Of a stretch of 64,000 nucleotides of DNA, positions 54,733 through 64,000 are shown piece after piece (position 1 is the first letter of the stretch; each line of letters begins with the position of its first letter). Location: NCBI GenBank assembly GCA_021159225.1, contig JAGGSE010000232.1, forward strand, positions 1 through 64,000, read 5' to 3'. The translations under genes and the position numbers were made by a program. A model generated the notes under the pieces. That model made no database searches and had not been told where the DNA came from. It was given only the letters and a program-made list of their open reading frames with translations. Origin of the DNA: a bacterium (lineage in GTDB: Bacteria > Patescibacteriota > Minisyncoccia > Minisyncoccales > JAGGSE01).

Positions 54733-57700
54733 ATGGCCGAAGAGTATATAGTAGAAATAGGTGTTGAGAATAAGGAGGAGTTAGAAAAACTCCGTACCCA
54801 AGTCGCGAAAACCGCTGAGTCTGTCCAAACCCTTTCTGAAACTGTACGTAAGCTCGCTGAAAGTCAACGACAATTAGTTGAGTCGATTCGTAATACCGCC
54901 CGGAGTACCCAAGCTTCTGTTAAGTCCACCCAAAGTGCTTCGAAGGCCACTTCACAGTACGCCTCCTCTGTTCTCACGTTAAGGACTGCGTTTATTGCTA
55001 TTGCCTCTGCAGCTGGGTTGGTAACTGCAGCGATTAACTCTAAAAAGATCTCGATGAGCTTAGCGAATAAGTTGTACGTACTTTATACGCGCTCAGCCCA
55101 AAGCGCTGCTCGAGCAGTCACCTCATTTGCAGTACAGCATCGCTTCCTTGGTACCGTTTTGACGCAAACCGTTCATATACTTTCCACTACAACTTCTGCT
55201 TGGATTACTTGGGCAAAAGGATCAATCCCTGCTACTGCCGCAATGAAACAGTCTTTAAATTCTGTGCGAGATGCGCTCAGAGTGTTGTTCACCGAGTTTC
55301 GCAGGGGACCTTTTACTTGGATAGCTTCTCAGTTTACGCACGTTGCAGAAGTTGGTAAGTCTGCGTTCGTTTCTATTGCTGTTTATGCTGTAAGGGCAGC
55401 TACTAGGTTAGTTGAGTTCTTGACTCCTGCTGTTGCTACGGTAACGCGCTTGTTTTTGAAGTTGAGCGATTCTCTTACTCCAGTAAGGGAAGCTCTTTCT
55501 CGTCTGTTTGTTAGACTGAGAATTCCAGACGCCTTTACTAAGCTAACCGAAGTTTTTACCAGGCTTAAAGTGATAATCGTTGATGTCGCGGATGTTATCT
55601 CTACTAAGTTTGTGTCTGGACTTCGTGTCGTAGCCGACCTCTGGAAAGGCTTACTCCGACTTGCTTATTCCCTACGTGATCGTGTAGCCCAGATCGGGAG
55701 TGTGGTGAAGTCTAAGTTAGCCGGCAAGATAGGACTGACCGCTAGTTTTGCGTTTTTAGGTACTGTATTGGATAAGGTGCGAGACAAGATCTTGCAGCTC
55801 GGGGCTCGTATTAACGAATCCCTAGGTGGTGAGGCCGTTTCTATAGGCGCGAAGTTATCTAAACCTTTTGTGGCGATGATGGGGAGTTTGACCATTCTTT
55901 CCGGGAAACTGTTGCGTTTCTTTCCCTTGACTAAGAAGTTAGGCTCTACACTAACTACGTTGGGGTACTCCCTCGCTTCTGTGTCCTCGTTTTCGCGGTC
56001 GTGGTCTATGGTAATGTCCCATTTGGATAAGACATTACCTGGAGTCAACGACCGATTACGCAGAGTTACTCGCGGTTTCTCAGAGTTGACCGGTAAGATT
56101 AACATACAAACGGCCGCGCTTCCTAGATTGATCAAGGCACTTGGGGAAGTCACCTTTCACTACCTTATGATATTCAAGTTTAATGTTAGTCTAGCTCACG
56201 GATTCGAGCTCTTGGGTGAGAAGCTCTCTTACTTTGGTGAAGCCATGCTCGAGCACTTCTCCGAATCGTATAGAGTCAGTTCTGAGATGATTCGCACGCA
56301 GGTTGATTTGAACCGAGCGGTTCGGAGGTATGCTGAGTTGACCGGCGATGCTTCTATGAGTGCAAAAGATTGGCTCCAGTGGTCCGACAGACTTGCTCTT
56401 TCTGCAGGTAAAAACGTTTCAGAGATGCGCCGGGTTACCGGTGCTCTGTTGGATTTTGCGGCTTTGTATAAGTTGAACCAAAAGGAGACGAAGCGATTCA
56501 TTTCTTTGATGACAGACGTTTCGAGTTTCTTGGGCAAAGATGTGTTCGAGACCTTGCAACATGTCCACGGTGCGTTGGCTGGGTTAACTAATTCAGCCAT
56601 GATTTTGGGCATTAACATAGACCACCTCAGAGAGAAGACTAAGTTTTACGAAGAACAACTCCGGAAAGAAGGCACCGAAACTGGAAAGTCCGTCAAACAA
56701 AAAGCGAGGATGCTCGCTCTTATACAGGAGTTGAGTTACTTACAGGGTGTTAACAATAGGTTGATGGAAACAGGGTATGGTATTCTGAGACGTTATCGCG
56801 TTTCTCAAGAACTTCTCGCGGCCCAAACTGGAAATTATGTAACTCCTATTTTGAATGCTTATTACAAAATTTTGACCCGAATTAACGAGGTCATGGCTCA
56901 GCCCGGGATTGGAGGTTTTATCACTACGATGAAGGCCGCTGGTGCCGCCTCACTTGATTTGCTAGGACGTTTTGTAAAACTCGGAGCGCAGTTGTTTGTA
57001 TTGATTGAGACTGTACATTTAGTTGAAAAGGCGTTAACAGCACTAAACGCAGCCTTTGACGTCTTTGGGATGACTCAGAGAACAGCTCTTGCTCCTCTAT
57101 TCGTGATGAGAGATGGTATGGTCAAAACTAGTTTTACTGCCTCGTCACTAAGCAAAGTTCTCAAGAGGTTAAGCGTTTACATTGGTACTACCTTTGTAAA
57201 CTTCTTCAAAAACGGTGCCAAGGCTGTTAAAGGCCTTGTTGTAGAGTTAAGAACTGCGATCTCCACATTAATGGCGACTAAAGTTCCCAAGGCCATTTTT
57301 GGCCCAGCTCTAGCATCTGCTATGGTTCCAGAAAGGGGTGTGATTAGGAAAGCTCTGGCTGCTAGTAAGTTGATGCAAGCGACTTTTATGGCCGAAGGGT
57401 TGGTGCTGGCGAAGAAGGTAACTCCTATGGTACAGAAGCACGCTAAACAGGTTCGAGATTTGTACTTAATTACTCATGACGTCGCCGGAGCTCAACGGGA
57501 GTGGGCTAATACCATAATTACGTTTACTGGGGCGGCCGGGGGTTTGTCTAAAGTATGGTACACTTTCTTAGGTGTCGTTACAAAAGTTAAAGGTGCCGTG
57601 TTAAAACTCATTAACATATTCAAAGGCTTTGCCAAGATTTTTGGGATTATTTTGATCGTCATTCCCGCGGTGTATAAAGCCTTCAAAGAAGCGCTTATCC

Positions 57701-60700
57701 CGGCTTTTAAGGAAACTTTTGGGGAGTCCGAAACTTTTCGGGCCGCGGTTTCTGCACTAGGGAAAGTTTTGGGTTGGTTAGGAAAAATCATTGTACAGAT
57801 TGTTACTGGCCCCGTTAAGCTGTTTGCGACGGGAATCGCTGGGACTGCAGGTGTTATTTCGTATGCACTGGGATTGATTATTAAGTACAGGGGCGTTCTT
57901 CTCCGCTTAACAGGACCTTTCTATTTACTCGGGAAGTCCGTCTTTAATGTGGGGAAGTGGTTCGGTATTTGGGGTAAGTCTGTTGACTCCTTGAACAAGA
58001 AACTTGACAGTGCTGGCGAGACTTTGATCAAGTTTGGAGAACGGTCTGCAGATAATGCTCGAGCTATAATTGGGCTGAACAAGGTACTACAGACTAACAT
58101 CGATCGTACTGCGCGGTTGCGAAAGGAACTTGCTGAAGGAATGAAGAGACGACAAGAGGAACTGGGACTGAACCTTTCGTCTGCTAAGTCGTTGGAGCGA
58201 GTTGTTAACGCTATTCAGGAGTATCGAGATGCCTACCAAGAGTTCCTCGAAGTTCAAGATGAGATTGAGAAAGGTAGGACGACTGAGGGTAAGCAGTTAG
58301 AAGATGCAGAGGCTTTACATAGGAGAAGTACCGAAGCGGTTCAGGAGCTTTCGAAGGCGCGTTCCGCTCTTGCAGAGAATTTGAAGAAGCAGTTTGAAAT
58401 TACAGGAGCCCAGATTAAGGAAACTAAAACGTTGGTAAGTTTGTACTCAAAGTACACTAAAGCTATTGGCGACGTTTCGACTGGACAAGTAGTTACTCTC
58501 AAAACTGGGCAAGCTATTTCACGGATTTGGCAAGGCTTAAATCAGATTACACAGGGAAACTTAAGTGGGATTAAGACAACCGCAGAAGCGTACAACTCGT
58601 TAGCAGGTATACTTCGTGATATGGCCTCTAAAGCTAGCCCTTCACTACGGGCCGCGTTGGTAGCAGAAGCTAAGTCTTATGAGAAGCAAGCTGGTATACT
58701 AACTAAGGTAATGGAGAGGACCAAAGGGAAGGTCAAAATTGATGAAAAATTAATCGAGACTTCCTTCAAAGTCTCCGCTGCCCAACGTGCTGTGAATGAC
58801 GAATTACAAAGGCACCAAGCAATTTTGACTTACTTACATAAATCGATTTCCGATACAACTGAGGGACTGGGTCAGTTCGCGAATGTGTATTCTAAAGATG
58901 TAACAGTCTCGGCCGAAACTGCCGCCCGTGTACAGCTCGCTTTAGCGAAGATCTCCGAAGTAGGTGCTCGTCGCTACGAAGAAGCTATCAATGGTAATAT
59001 AGACTCTCTTAAAGTGTACCGGAACTATCTTGAAACAATTCAGAAGTCCCAGAACGACGAATTTGCCACTCTTGTTAAGGACGCAAAGGGGAGACAGCTC
59101 CTGAATGCTTACTTGGAAGCACAGATTCGAACCGTTGATAACTTGATAAAGTCTTATGAGAGTGAGTCTCAAGTTCATGTAACTTTATCGGCTCGTATAA
59201 AAGCACGACTCGCTACTTTGAAGGCGCAGAATAAGGTAACAACGGAAACTCTGAAGCTTCGGAAACTTCTACTTGACCTTTGGAAGTCTGAGTTTAACCT
59301 CCATTCTCGGTTAAACGCCCTTACGTTACAGGGGTTGACTACAAGAGAAAAGAGAGCCCAAGCAGAACAGTATCTTAGCGAGGCTTTACAACAAAGTATC
59401 GAGCAGTATAGCAGAGCAGGACTTTCTCTCAAAGCCTTTGATGATTACGAGAAAGGGGCTATTTCAACTACTACAGCCGTTAGACAGGCTCTGGTGCAAT
59501 TACAAGGTCGTACCGACTTGTTAAGTAGGGCTATTAAGGAAACCCTCTTAGAAGCTCTGTCTCGTGCTACATCTCAACAGCGTGAGTATGCGGCTATGAC
59601 GATCCAAAGTGCGAGGCGGATTAAAGAACTCGAGAAAGTAATTCACCCTGTTTATACTACTTTTGGGAATTACTCGAATCTGATCGCTGATTTGGTTAAT
59701 CGTTCTCGTGACCTAGCAAAGCAGACAGGGATTTCGGCCCTCGCCTTTGATTCCTCTACGGTTACTGTGAGTGAACTGGCTTCTTATCTCGCCCTTTTAA
59801 GCGCACATCAAGTTGATTACAACAATGTTTCAAAAGAGACCGCTCAAGAAGTTACCTCTCTAGTTGAGAAGTTACTCGAGCTGACCAGAGTTGATGTCCC
59901 CCAATGGGGGTCAAGCTTAGCTAATGTATTTGAGAGCTTACAAGGGAAGACTAAGGATTTCATTTCAGCGAATGATTACCTCAAACCCGCTCTCCTGAAC
60001 GCTATCTTTGGATTTAGGGGGTTGGTTGACAGAGTCCGTGAGCTTGATGCTAACCTCGCTCCTGTTATACAAAGCGTGTTAGACAGCGCTTCGGCGATGT
60101 ATGAAGCTAAGAGTTCTTCTTCGGCTTATAGTGAGGGGTTGAGTAAAATCACGAGTTTGGAAGAGCAAGTACGTACCGCCCTTAGTAGCGTACTCCCTCA
60201 TTTAAACGCGCAAGTTCAGGCTTTAGCTAAAGGGAAAGTGCAAACTGCTGACATGATCGCGAAGACTCAAGATTATGCTAGGATCGTTTCAATACTGGTT
60301 TCCCAGTTAAACACATTGACTGATGCTGAGGAACGTTTGCGAGAAAGCCGCCGTAAGAATTTGGAGTTGAGTTCCTCTTTGGTATTTTCCACTCAGCAAC
60401 TTCATGAGAATGTGTCCGAGCTCGCTAACATTGCTGTACAAGATCTGATTCAACAGTACCGACGAGCGGGTGTGGTACTGAGTGAATCGCAGAAACAAGC
60501 ACTGGAGGACATAACAAGGACTATTACAGGTTACACAGAGTTAACTGAGTTGGCTCGTAGACGAGTTGATACTTTTACGAAGTTCGTGGACGCTAAGCTG
60601 GCCGAACAAACACGCGCTTGGTCGCGCAATAAGGATGAAGTTGAAGCTTTTGCTAATGGCTTGAGGACTATTGGCGAGAGTGCAATGCAAGGAATCTTGA

Positions 60701-61350
60701 AGAACTATGCTGAGATTGGGGCGAAGATCGAGGAAATGGGCGGGTTCTTTGGCGCCCTCGGACAAATGACTCAAGAGGCTGTTGCGAGGACCGCTGCGAG
60801 CGCGTTTGATGAGTTGAACAGGGCAATAATTGATTCTATAGTATACGGAAAGCGATTTCAGATGAACTGGCAGGAAATTTTGAGAAGCTTTACGGCAGGT
60901 CTTGCTCAGGCAATGCTACAGTTGTTAGAATTTAAACTAGCTATGATGGCGCTGCAGGCGATGGGAATTCGAGTTCCTATGATGAGACGTGGGGGTTTGG
61001 TTCCTTTAAGGAGGCAGGCCGGCGGCCCGGTACCTGGGCAAGGACGTGGAGATAGCGTCCCCGCTTTACTAGAACCAGGAGAATATGTTGTTCCAAGGCC
61101 TGTGGTAGAAAAAATAGGAGTTTCGTTCTTTGACGCGCTACGTAAAGGTGTTGTACCTCCGACGATAACACCTTTTCATTACCAAGCGGGAGGCTTGGTT
61201 ACGCCGATGCAACAACAAACGCAGGAACCGAAGGTAACGGTTGTGACTATTTTCGATGAGAAGGAGCTTAATAAGTATTATAGCTCTCCCACTTATGGCA
61301 GGGTTGTTGCGAACAATGTAGGTGAGAGAATCGCGAGGAGGACTAGCTAA
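54733..61350 (+). CDS. Tape measure protein
   Basis: The 2,205-residue protein sets tail length and is threaded through the tube. It starts with a coiled coil (about 5-70), has several hydrophobic segments (near 75-95, 955-980 and 1040-1080) and long helical regions. It ends with the typical LVPLRRQAGGPVPGQGRGDS, VPALLEPGEYVVP pattern seen at tape measure C-termini. No lysozyme or peptidase motif was noticed. At roughly 1.5 angstroms per residue the length implies a tail of about 300 nm. ATG 54733 has only a weak GGTGGG upstream and probably depends on coupling to the chaperone stop 6 bases earlier. Confidence 0.9.
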   Translation: MAEEYIVEIGVENKEELEKLRTQVAKTAESVQTLSETVRKLAESQRQLVESIRNTARSTQASVKSTQSASKATSQYASSVLTLRTAFIAIASAAGLVTAAINSKKISMSLANKLYVLYTRSAQSAARAVTSFAVQHRFLGTVLTQTVHILSTTTSAWITWAKGSIPATAAMKQSLNSVRDALRVLFTEFRRGPFTWIASQFTHVAEVGKSAFVSIAVYAVRAATRLVEFLTPAVATVTRLFLKLSDSLTPVREALSRLFVRLRIPDAFTKLTEVFTRLKVIIVDVADVISTKFVSGLRVVADLWKGLLRLAYSLRDRVAQIGSVVKSKLAGKIGLTASFAFLGTVLDKVRDKILQLGARINESLGGEAVSIGAKLSKPFVAMMGSLTILSGKLLRFFPLTKKLGSTLTTLGYSLASVSSFSRSWSMVMSHLDKTLPGVNDRLRRVTRGFSELTGKINIQTAALPRLIKALGEVTFHYLMIFKFNVSLAHGFELLGEKLSYFGEAMLEHFSESYRVSSEMIRTQVDLNRAVRRYAELTGDASMSAKDWLQWSDRLALSAGKNVSEMRRVTGALLDFAALYKLNQKETKRFISLMTDVSSFLGKDVFETLQHVHGALAGLTNSAMILGINIDHLREKTKFYEEQLRKEGTETGKSVKQKARMLALIQELSYLQGVNNRLMETGYGILRRYRVSQELLAAQTGNYVTPILNAYYKILTRINEVMAQPGIGGFITTMKAAGAASLDLLGRFVKLGAQLFVLIETVHLVEKALTALNAAFDVFGMTQRTALAPLFVMRDGMVKTSFTASSLSKVLKRLSVYIGTTFVNFFKNGAKAVKGLVVELRTAISTLMATKVPKAIFGPALASAMVPERGVIRKALAASKLMQATFMAEGLVLAKKVTPMVQKHAKQVRDLYLITHDVAGAQREWANTIITFTGAAGGLSKVWYTFLGVVTKVKGAVLKLINIFKGFAKIFGIILIVIPAVYKAFKEALIPAFKETFGESETFRAAVSALGKVLGWLGKIIVQIVTGPVKLFATGIAGTAGVISYALGLIIKYRGVLLRLTGPFYLLGKSVFNVGKWFGIWGKSVDSLNKKLDSAGETLIKFGERSADNARAIIGLNKVLQTNIDRTARLRKELAEGMKRRQEELGLNLSSAKSLERVVNAIQEYRDAYQEFLEVQDEIEKGRTTEGKQLEDAEALHRRSTEAVQELSKARSALAENLKKQFEITGAQIKETKTLVSLYSKYTKAIGDVSTGQVVTLKTGQAISRIWQGLNQITQGNLSGIKTTAEAYNSLAGILRDMASKASPSLRAALVAEAKSYEKQAGILTKVMERTKGKVKIDEKLIETSFKVSAAQRAVNDELQRHQAILTYLHKSISDTTEGLGQFANVYSKDVTVSAETAARVQLALAKISEVGARRYEEAINGNIDSLKVYRNYLETIQKSQNDEFATLVKDAKGRQLLNAYLEAQIRTVDNLIKSYESESQVHVTLSARIKARLATLKAQNKVTTETLKLRKLLLDLWKSEFNLHSRLNALTLQGLTTREKRAQAEQYLSEALQQSIEQYSRAGLSLKAFDDYEKGAISTTTAVRQALVQLQGRTDLLSRAIKETLLEALSRATSQQREYAAMTIQSARRIKELEKVIHPVYTTFGNYSNLIADLVNRSRDLAKQTGISALAFDSSTVTVSELASYLALLSAHQVDYNNVSKETAQEVTSLVEKLLELTRVDVPQWGSSLANVFESLQGKTKDFISANDYLKPALLNAIFGFRGLVDRVRELDANLAPVIQSVLDSASAMYEAKSSSSAYSEGLSKITSLEEQVRTALSSVLPHLNAQVQALAKGKVQTADMIAKTQDYARIVSILVSQLNTLTDAEERLRESRRKNLELSSSLVFSTQQLHENVSELANIAVQDLIQQYRRAGVVLSESQKQALEDITRTITGYTELTELARRRVDTFTKFVDAKLAEQTRAWSRNKDEVEAFANGLRTIGESAMQGILKNYAEIGAKIEEMGGFFGALGQMTQEAVARTAASAFDELNRAIIDSIVYGKRFQMNWQEILRSFTAGLAQAMLQLLEFKLAMMALQAMGIRVPMMRRGGLVPLRRQAGGPVPGQGRGDSVPALLEPGEYVVPRPVVEKIGVSFFDALRKGVVPPTITPFHYQAGGLVTPMQQQTQEPKVTVVTIFDEKELNKYYSSPTYGRVVANNVGERIARRTS

Positions 61351-62324
61351 TGGCTTTTAGAAAAACGTCTGGAACTGTATCTTCGCTGTCGGATTTATTT
61401 GCTCGAATTAGGACTTTCTTTGTTGGCTCTCTCGGATGGACACAAGTTCACTCAGGAACTCAAATGGGGAGTGCTTACTACTTTTATCATAGTACAGGAG
61501 AGGCTGGAAATAAAGACATTTACATTGGTGTTAGATCTTTCCGGCGCAGTAGCACTTTGTGCGGCTTTCAGTTTACAGCTTGTACAGATATAAACACGTC
61601 GGAGGATTTCGATAGTCAGCCGGGGGGTTTTGGAACTCCAGACTGTTGTTGCTGCCAGTTTGTAAGGTATCCTATCTTAAGCGCTGTTGATGATGGGACG
61701 TCGATGGCGTATTGGTTTATTGGGGATAAGGATTTTGCATTTCTTTTGTTTAGAATTGGTTCTAAATATTTATCAGCTTACGTGGGGTTGATTAATTCGT
61801 ACTGGAGTGATTACCCTTTACCATTAGTAGTTCTTGGTTCTTTAACCTTCGACCCCTATCTTAGATTTGGCTGTACTAGCGTTTGTTGGCGTGATCGTCA
61901 GCTTGCAATCCCGTATCGCCGGAATCTGGGGAGTGGTGAAGGTTATGACGCCTTTTTCGGTTGCTGTGGTTCCTGGCTTCGAAATTGCGGAAATACTGAG
62001 TGGTTTCGCCGCTTTGTAACTAATTGTGTAGATAGTTATAATAACTGTGAATTTCTAAGCCATACTAATTCTTGTTGGTGGTTGGTTACTTACTTCTATT
62101 GCCAATCGTATTCGACCCGGTCTCAAGGGCACGTTTTATTTCCTATTTATGTCGGGAGCCCAGAGATTGACCTACTCGGTGAGTTGAAATATGTTTACTA
62201 TTCATACTTTTATGGTAATGTACCGTCTGAGTCTACTATTTACGTTGGGGGCGACCCTTACTTGGTTTTTGTAAGTACTTATGGAGAAGACTCCGTTTCA
62301 ATAGCAATAAGGGATTACGAATAA
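61350..62324 (+). CDS. Cys-rich distal tail protein, paralogue A
   Basis: 324 residues, starting at TAATG over the tape measure stop. The N-terminal helix (LSDLFARIRTFFVGSLGW) leads into beta-rich repeats with GEAGNKDIYIGVRSF, a CCCC cluster near 99-102 and many Tyr/Trp. The next gene encodes a paralogue with the same plan. Similar layout occurs in uncharacterised phage tail or baseplate proteins placed after the tape measure. The function is not known beyond structural inference; the unusual cysteine density suggests metal or disulphide stabilisation. Confidence 0.6.
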   Translation: MAFRKTSGTVSSLSDLFARIRTFFVGSLGWTQVHSGTQMGSAYYFYHSTGEAGNKDIYIGVRSFRRSSTLCGFQFTACTDINTSEDFDSQPGGFGTPDCCCCQFVRYPILSAVDDGTSMAYWFIGDKDFAFLLFRIGSKYLSAYVGLINSYWSDYPLPLVVLGSLTFDPYLRFGCTSVCWRDRQLAIPYRRNLGSGEGYDAFFGCCGSWLRNCGNTEWFRRFVTNCVDSYNNCEFLSHTNSCWWLVTYFYCQSYSTRSQGHVLFPIYVGSPEIDLLGELKYVYYSYFYGNVPSESTIYVGGDPYLVFVSTYGEDSVSIAIRDYE

Positions 62325-63274
62325 TGGCATATCATATAGAACACTTAACTGATATAAACGGGCCTCAAGCGTTATACAACGCCTTGATTGACTTTATGAC
62401 AAGTACGTTAGGGTGGGAAGTCAAGAAAACTGGAACTACTGGAGGTAGTTACGGAAGAGATTATACTATCCTTTATTCTAGCGGCGAATCAGAGCAAGAA
62501 GATATTTACGTTGGATTTAGTTGGTATTATCGTACTAATATTCGTTGCGGCATTCAAGTAAACGCTTATACAGGGTTCGACAGTGCTTACGGCTTTAGTA
62601 GTTTAGGTTCTCTAAATACGGAGAAGTCCCACGGTGTTTATAGGTGGTTGCCCACCGTACTACTTCAGGACACAAATTACGATCACGTGTGGTTTTGTGG
62701 AGATAAAGATAGTTGTTTCGGTGTAGTTAGGTGTGTTACTATTTACCCCCACTTTTGTGTTGGCCTCTTACGACGTTATTGGTCACGGTATTTTGATCCT
62801 TACCCTCTTTATGCGTTTGGAACTTTCAGTGGCGGATACAATTACCCTTATGACTATGACTGGAACGACTCTTCGCGGTTCAGAGGAATCAGTTCTTACC
62901 GACATGGGGATTACTGTAGAGATTACTTGTGGTACAATCAGGATACTTGGCATTCGGATTTTGGTTACTACCCCGTGGATCCTGGTACAGGAGATACTAT
63001 GCGACATGAACATCCTGAAAGAAAAAAGAAAATCTTTACCGCTAATATGTTTATCCACGCAATGGAACTGCCTAACAACGAGAAAGCTATTGCCCCTTTT
63101 ATGATCGCCGATGAGACAGGTATACGCGGCGAAATTAAGTGGGTTTATAAGTTATCTCGAGCTGTTGGGCTGGATCCGGAGGACGAAGTTACAATTAACT
63201 CGGCTTCGTACAAAGTATTCCCTGGTACAGTAGATCTGAATCTCTCAAGATGGTTTGCAATTAGACTCGCTTAG
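62324..63274 (+). CDS. Cys-rich distal tail protein, paralogue B
   Basis: 316 residues, again starting at a TAATG overlap. It matches the preceding protein in order: ALYNALIDFMTSTLGWEVKK, GESEQEDIYVGFSWYYRTNIRCG, a WFCGDKDSCFGVVR block aligning with WFIGDKDFAFLLFR, and a C-terminal GEIKWVYKLS like GELKYVYYS. The two arose by tandem duplication and then diverged. A role in the tail tip or as adsorption apparatus is inferred from position. Confidence 0.6.
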   Translation: MAYHIEHLTDINGPQALYNALIDFMTSTLGWEVKKTGTTGGSYGRDYTILYSSGESEQEDIYVGFSWYYRTNIRCGIQVNAYTGFDSAYGFSSLGSLNTEKSHGVYRWLPTVLLQDTNYDHVWFCGDKDSCFGVVRCVTIYPHFCVGLLRRYWSRYFDPYPLYAFGTFSGGYNYPYDYDWNDSSRFRGISSYRHGDYCRDYLWYNQDTWHSDFGYYPVDPGTGDTMRHEHPERKKKIFTANMFIHAMELPNNEKAIAPFMIADETGIRGEIKWVYKLSRAVGLDPEDEVTINSASYKVFPGTVDLNLSRWFAIRLA

Positions 63275-63287
63275 GAGTTAATTGAGC

Positions 63288-64000
63288 ATGGGTGTGATTA
63301 AACTCTATAAGTCAAAAATTGTTAACGATTCGGAGTTCAACGGAGGTTATGAAGATTGCTCGTCCGAGATTTTCTCAGGACAATATGAGAACCTTTTTCC
63401 AGATGTCTCGCCCTCCGAACGTGCTTCTGGGTACGTTCGTTATCGAAAGTTCTTCGTTCACGCAACTGCTCAAACTATCTCTAGTTCGTACGTAGGAATC
63501 TTTGACAGGAGCCCTGCAGGAGATTATTTTAGACTTCACGCAGCAACTGTTGCTCAGACTCAAGGAAGTTTACTCGCACTTCCTTCGCACAAGTGGTATG
63601 GTACTGGTAGGATTACCCAACCCGTTGCCTCTGGGGCTACAGTTGTAGTTGCGTCTTTTGATGGTGATGTCCCTGATATTGAAGTGAACGATACCGTTCT
63701 TTTGGCTAGTGCGACTGATAATGAACTGCATACTGTGGCCGCTGTTACCAGTTCCGGACTGAGTGTAACCGTTACTTTGAGTAATGGTACTAACCACTCG
63801 TACGATACGGGTTCTCGTTTGTGCCACTTACTTCCGTTGGGTAGTATTGCCCCTAGTTACTCTGATTGGTTGGAGTCTAGCTCTTCAGGGACTTATGATG
63901 AAGTGAATTACCCTCCTAGTGTGTATAATGTGGGGACGGTTGAAGATGTTTGGACTTTGACGTTTTATAGTTCCTCTGCGTTTACGTGTGTAGGTTTAAC
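63288..64000 (+). CDS. Probable tail protein, truncated by window end
   Basis: An open frame from ATG 63288 runs past the end of the window (237 codons seen, no stop). AGGAG lies 10 bases upstream; an in-frame TTG at 63282 is an alternative start. The product is beta-rich with an RYRKFFVHATAQT strand and a VNDTVLLASATDNELHTVAAV segment reminiscent of tail fibre or carbohydrate-binding jelly-roll domains. It resembles neither of the two preceding Cys-rich paralogues. The C-terminus and full function cannot be judged. Confidence 0.6.
   Translation, partial: MGVIKLYKSKIVNDSEFNGGYEDCSSEIFSGQYENLFPDVSPSERASGYVRYRKFFVHATAQTISSSYVGIFDRSPAGDYFRLHAATVAQTQGSLLALPSHKWYGTGRITQPVASGATVVVASFDGDVPDIEVNDTVLLASATDNELHTVAAVTSSGLSVTVTLSNGTNHSYDTGSRLCHLLPLGSIAPSYSDWLESSSSGTYDEVNYPPSVYNVGTVEDVWTLTFYSSSAFTCVGL

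Noticed and set aside
55665..56153. Long minus-strand reading frames inside the tape measure gene
   Set aside because: Shadow frames of a long coding sequence; no start signals or recognisable domains.
1..64000. CRISPR array or tRNA gene
   Set aside because: No regularly spaced repeats were seen, and no intergenic stretch could be folded by eye into a cloverleaf with a GTTCRANNC T-arm.

Overview
The window is a contiguous stretch of a large tailed double-stranded DNA phage genome (Caudoviricetes). Evidence is an HK97-type head module (portal/MuF, TerL, U35 prohead protease, major capsid), a siphovirus-like tail module (tube, frameshifted chaperone, tape measure of about 2,200 residues) and a complete phage-type replication module. 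Genes are tightly packed, mostly on the + strand, with very strong AAGGAGG ribosome binding sites, frequent GTG/TTG starts and 4-30 nt overlaps. Two promoters match the bacterial sigma-70 consensus closely, so the host is a bacterium. The host genus cannot be read from the sequence. No tRNA, CRISPR array, integrase or insertion sequence was seen, and no gene-free stretch exceeds 300 bases.

Layout. 1-261: repeat-rich intergenic region. 262-8326: 7-deazaguanine DNA modification genes (two DpdA-like transglycosylases and QueC) among small zinc-binding proteins, an RNase HII-like protein with an eroded active site, a B12-dependent ribonucleotide reductase and HTH or sigma-like regulators. 8304-25049: replication and recombination (SbcD, SbcC, UvsW-like helicase, DnaB-like helicase, primase, dUTPase, uracil-DNA-glycosylase/PolA fusion, SSB, RecA), interleaved with FolE2 and QueE, a holin candidate, a DHH phosphoesterase and a KhpA-like RNA-binding protein. 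25042-26040 (- strand): ATP-dependent DNA ligase. 26111-36714: accessory cluster with glycosyltransferases, methyltransferases, an ATP-grasp enzyme, two AdoMet-decarboxylase-family proteins in tandem, a metallo-beta-lactamase protein, a zincin, an epimerase, a response regulator with a GAF-like half and an XhlA-like membrane protein. 36717-37508 (- strand): nucleotidyltransferase-like protein. 37587-64000: head, connector and tail genes, with a two-domain glycosyltransferase embedded among the connector genes.

How it fits together. FolE2, QueE and QueC supply most of the preQ0 pathway, and DpdA would insert the base into phage DNA. QueD was not found here. Three mini-inteins interrupt the DNA polymerase, the metallo-beta-lactamase (inside its HxHxDH motif) and the portal/MuF protein. 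A group I intron with its own LAGLIDADG endonuclease interrupts the tail tube gene. Its splice sites can be fixed by an 11-bp guide-sequence match. Other non-standard expression includes a -1 frameshift in the tail chaperone and strong in-frame internal starts in the protease/scaffold gene and in one HTH gene.
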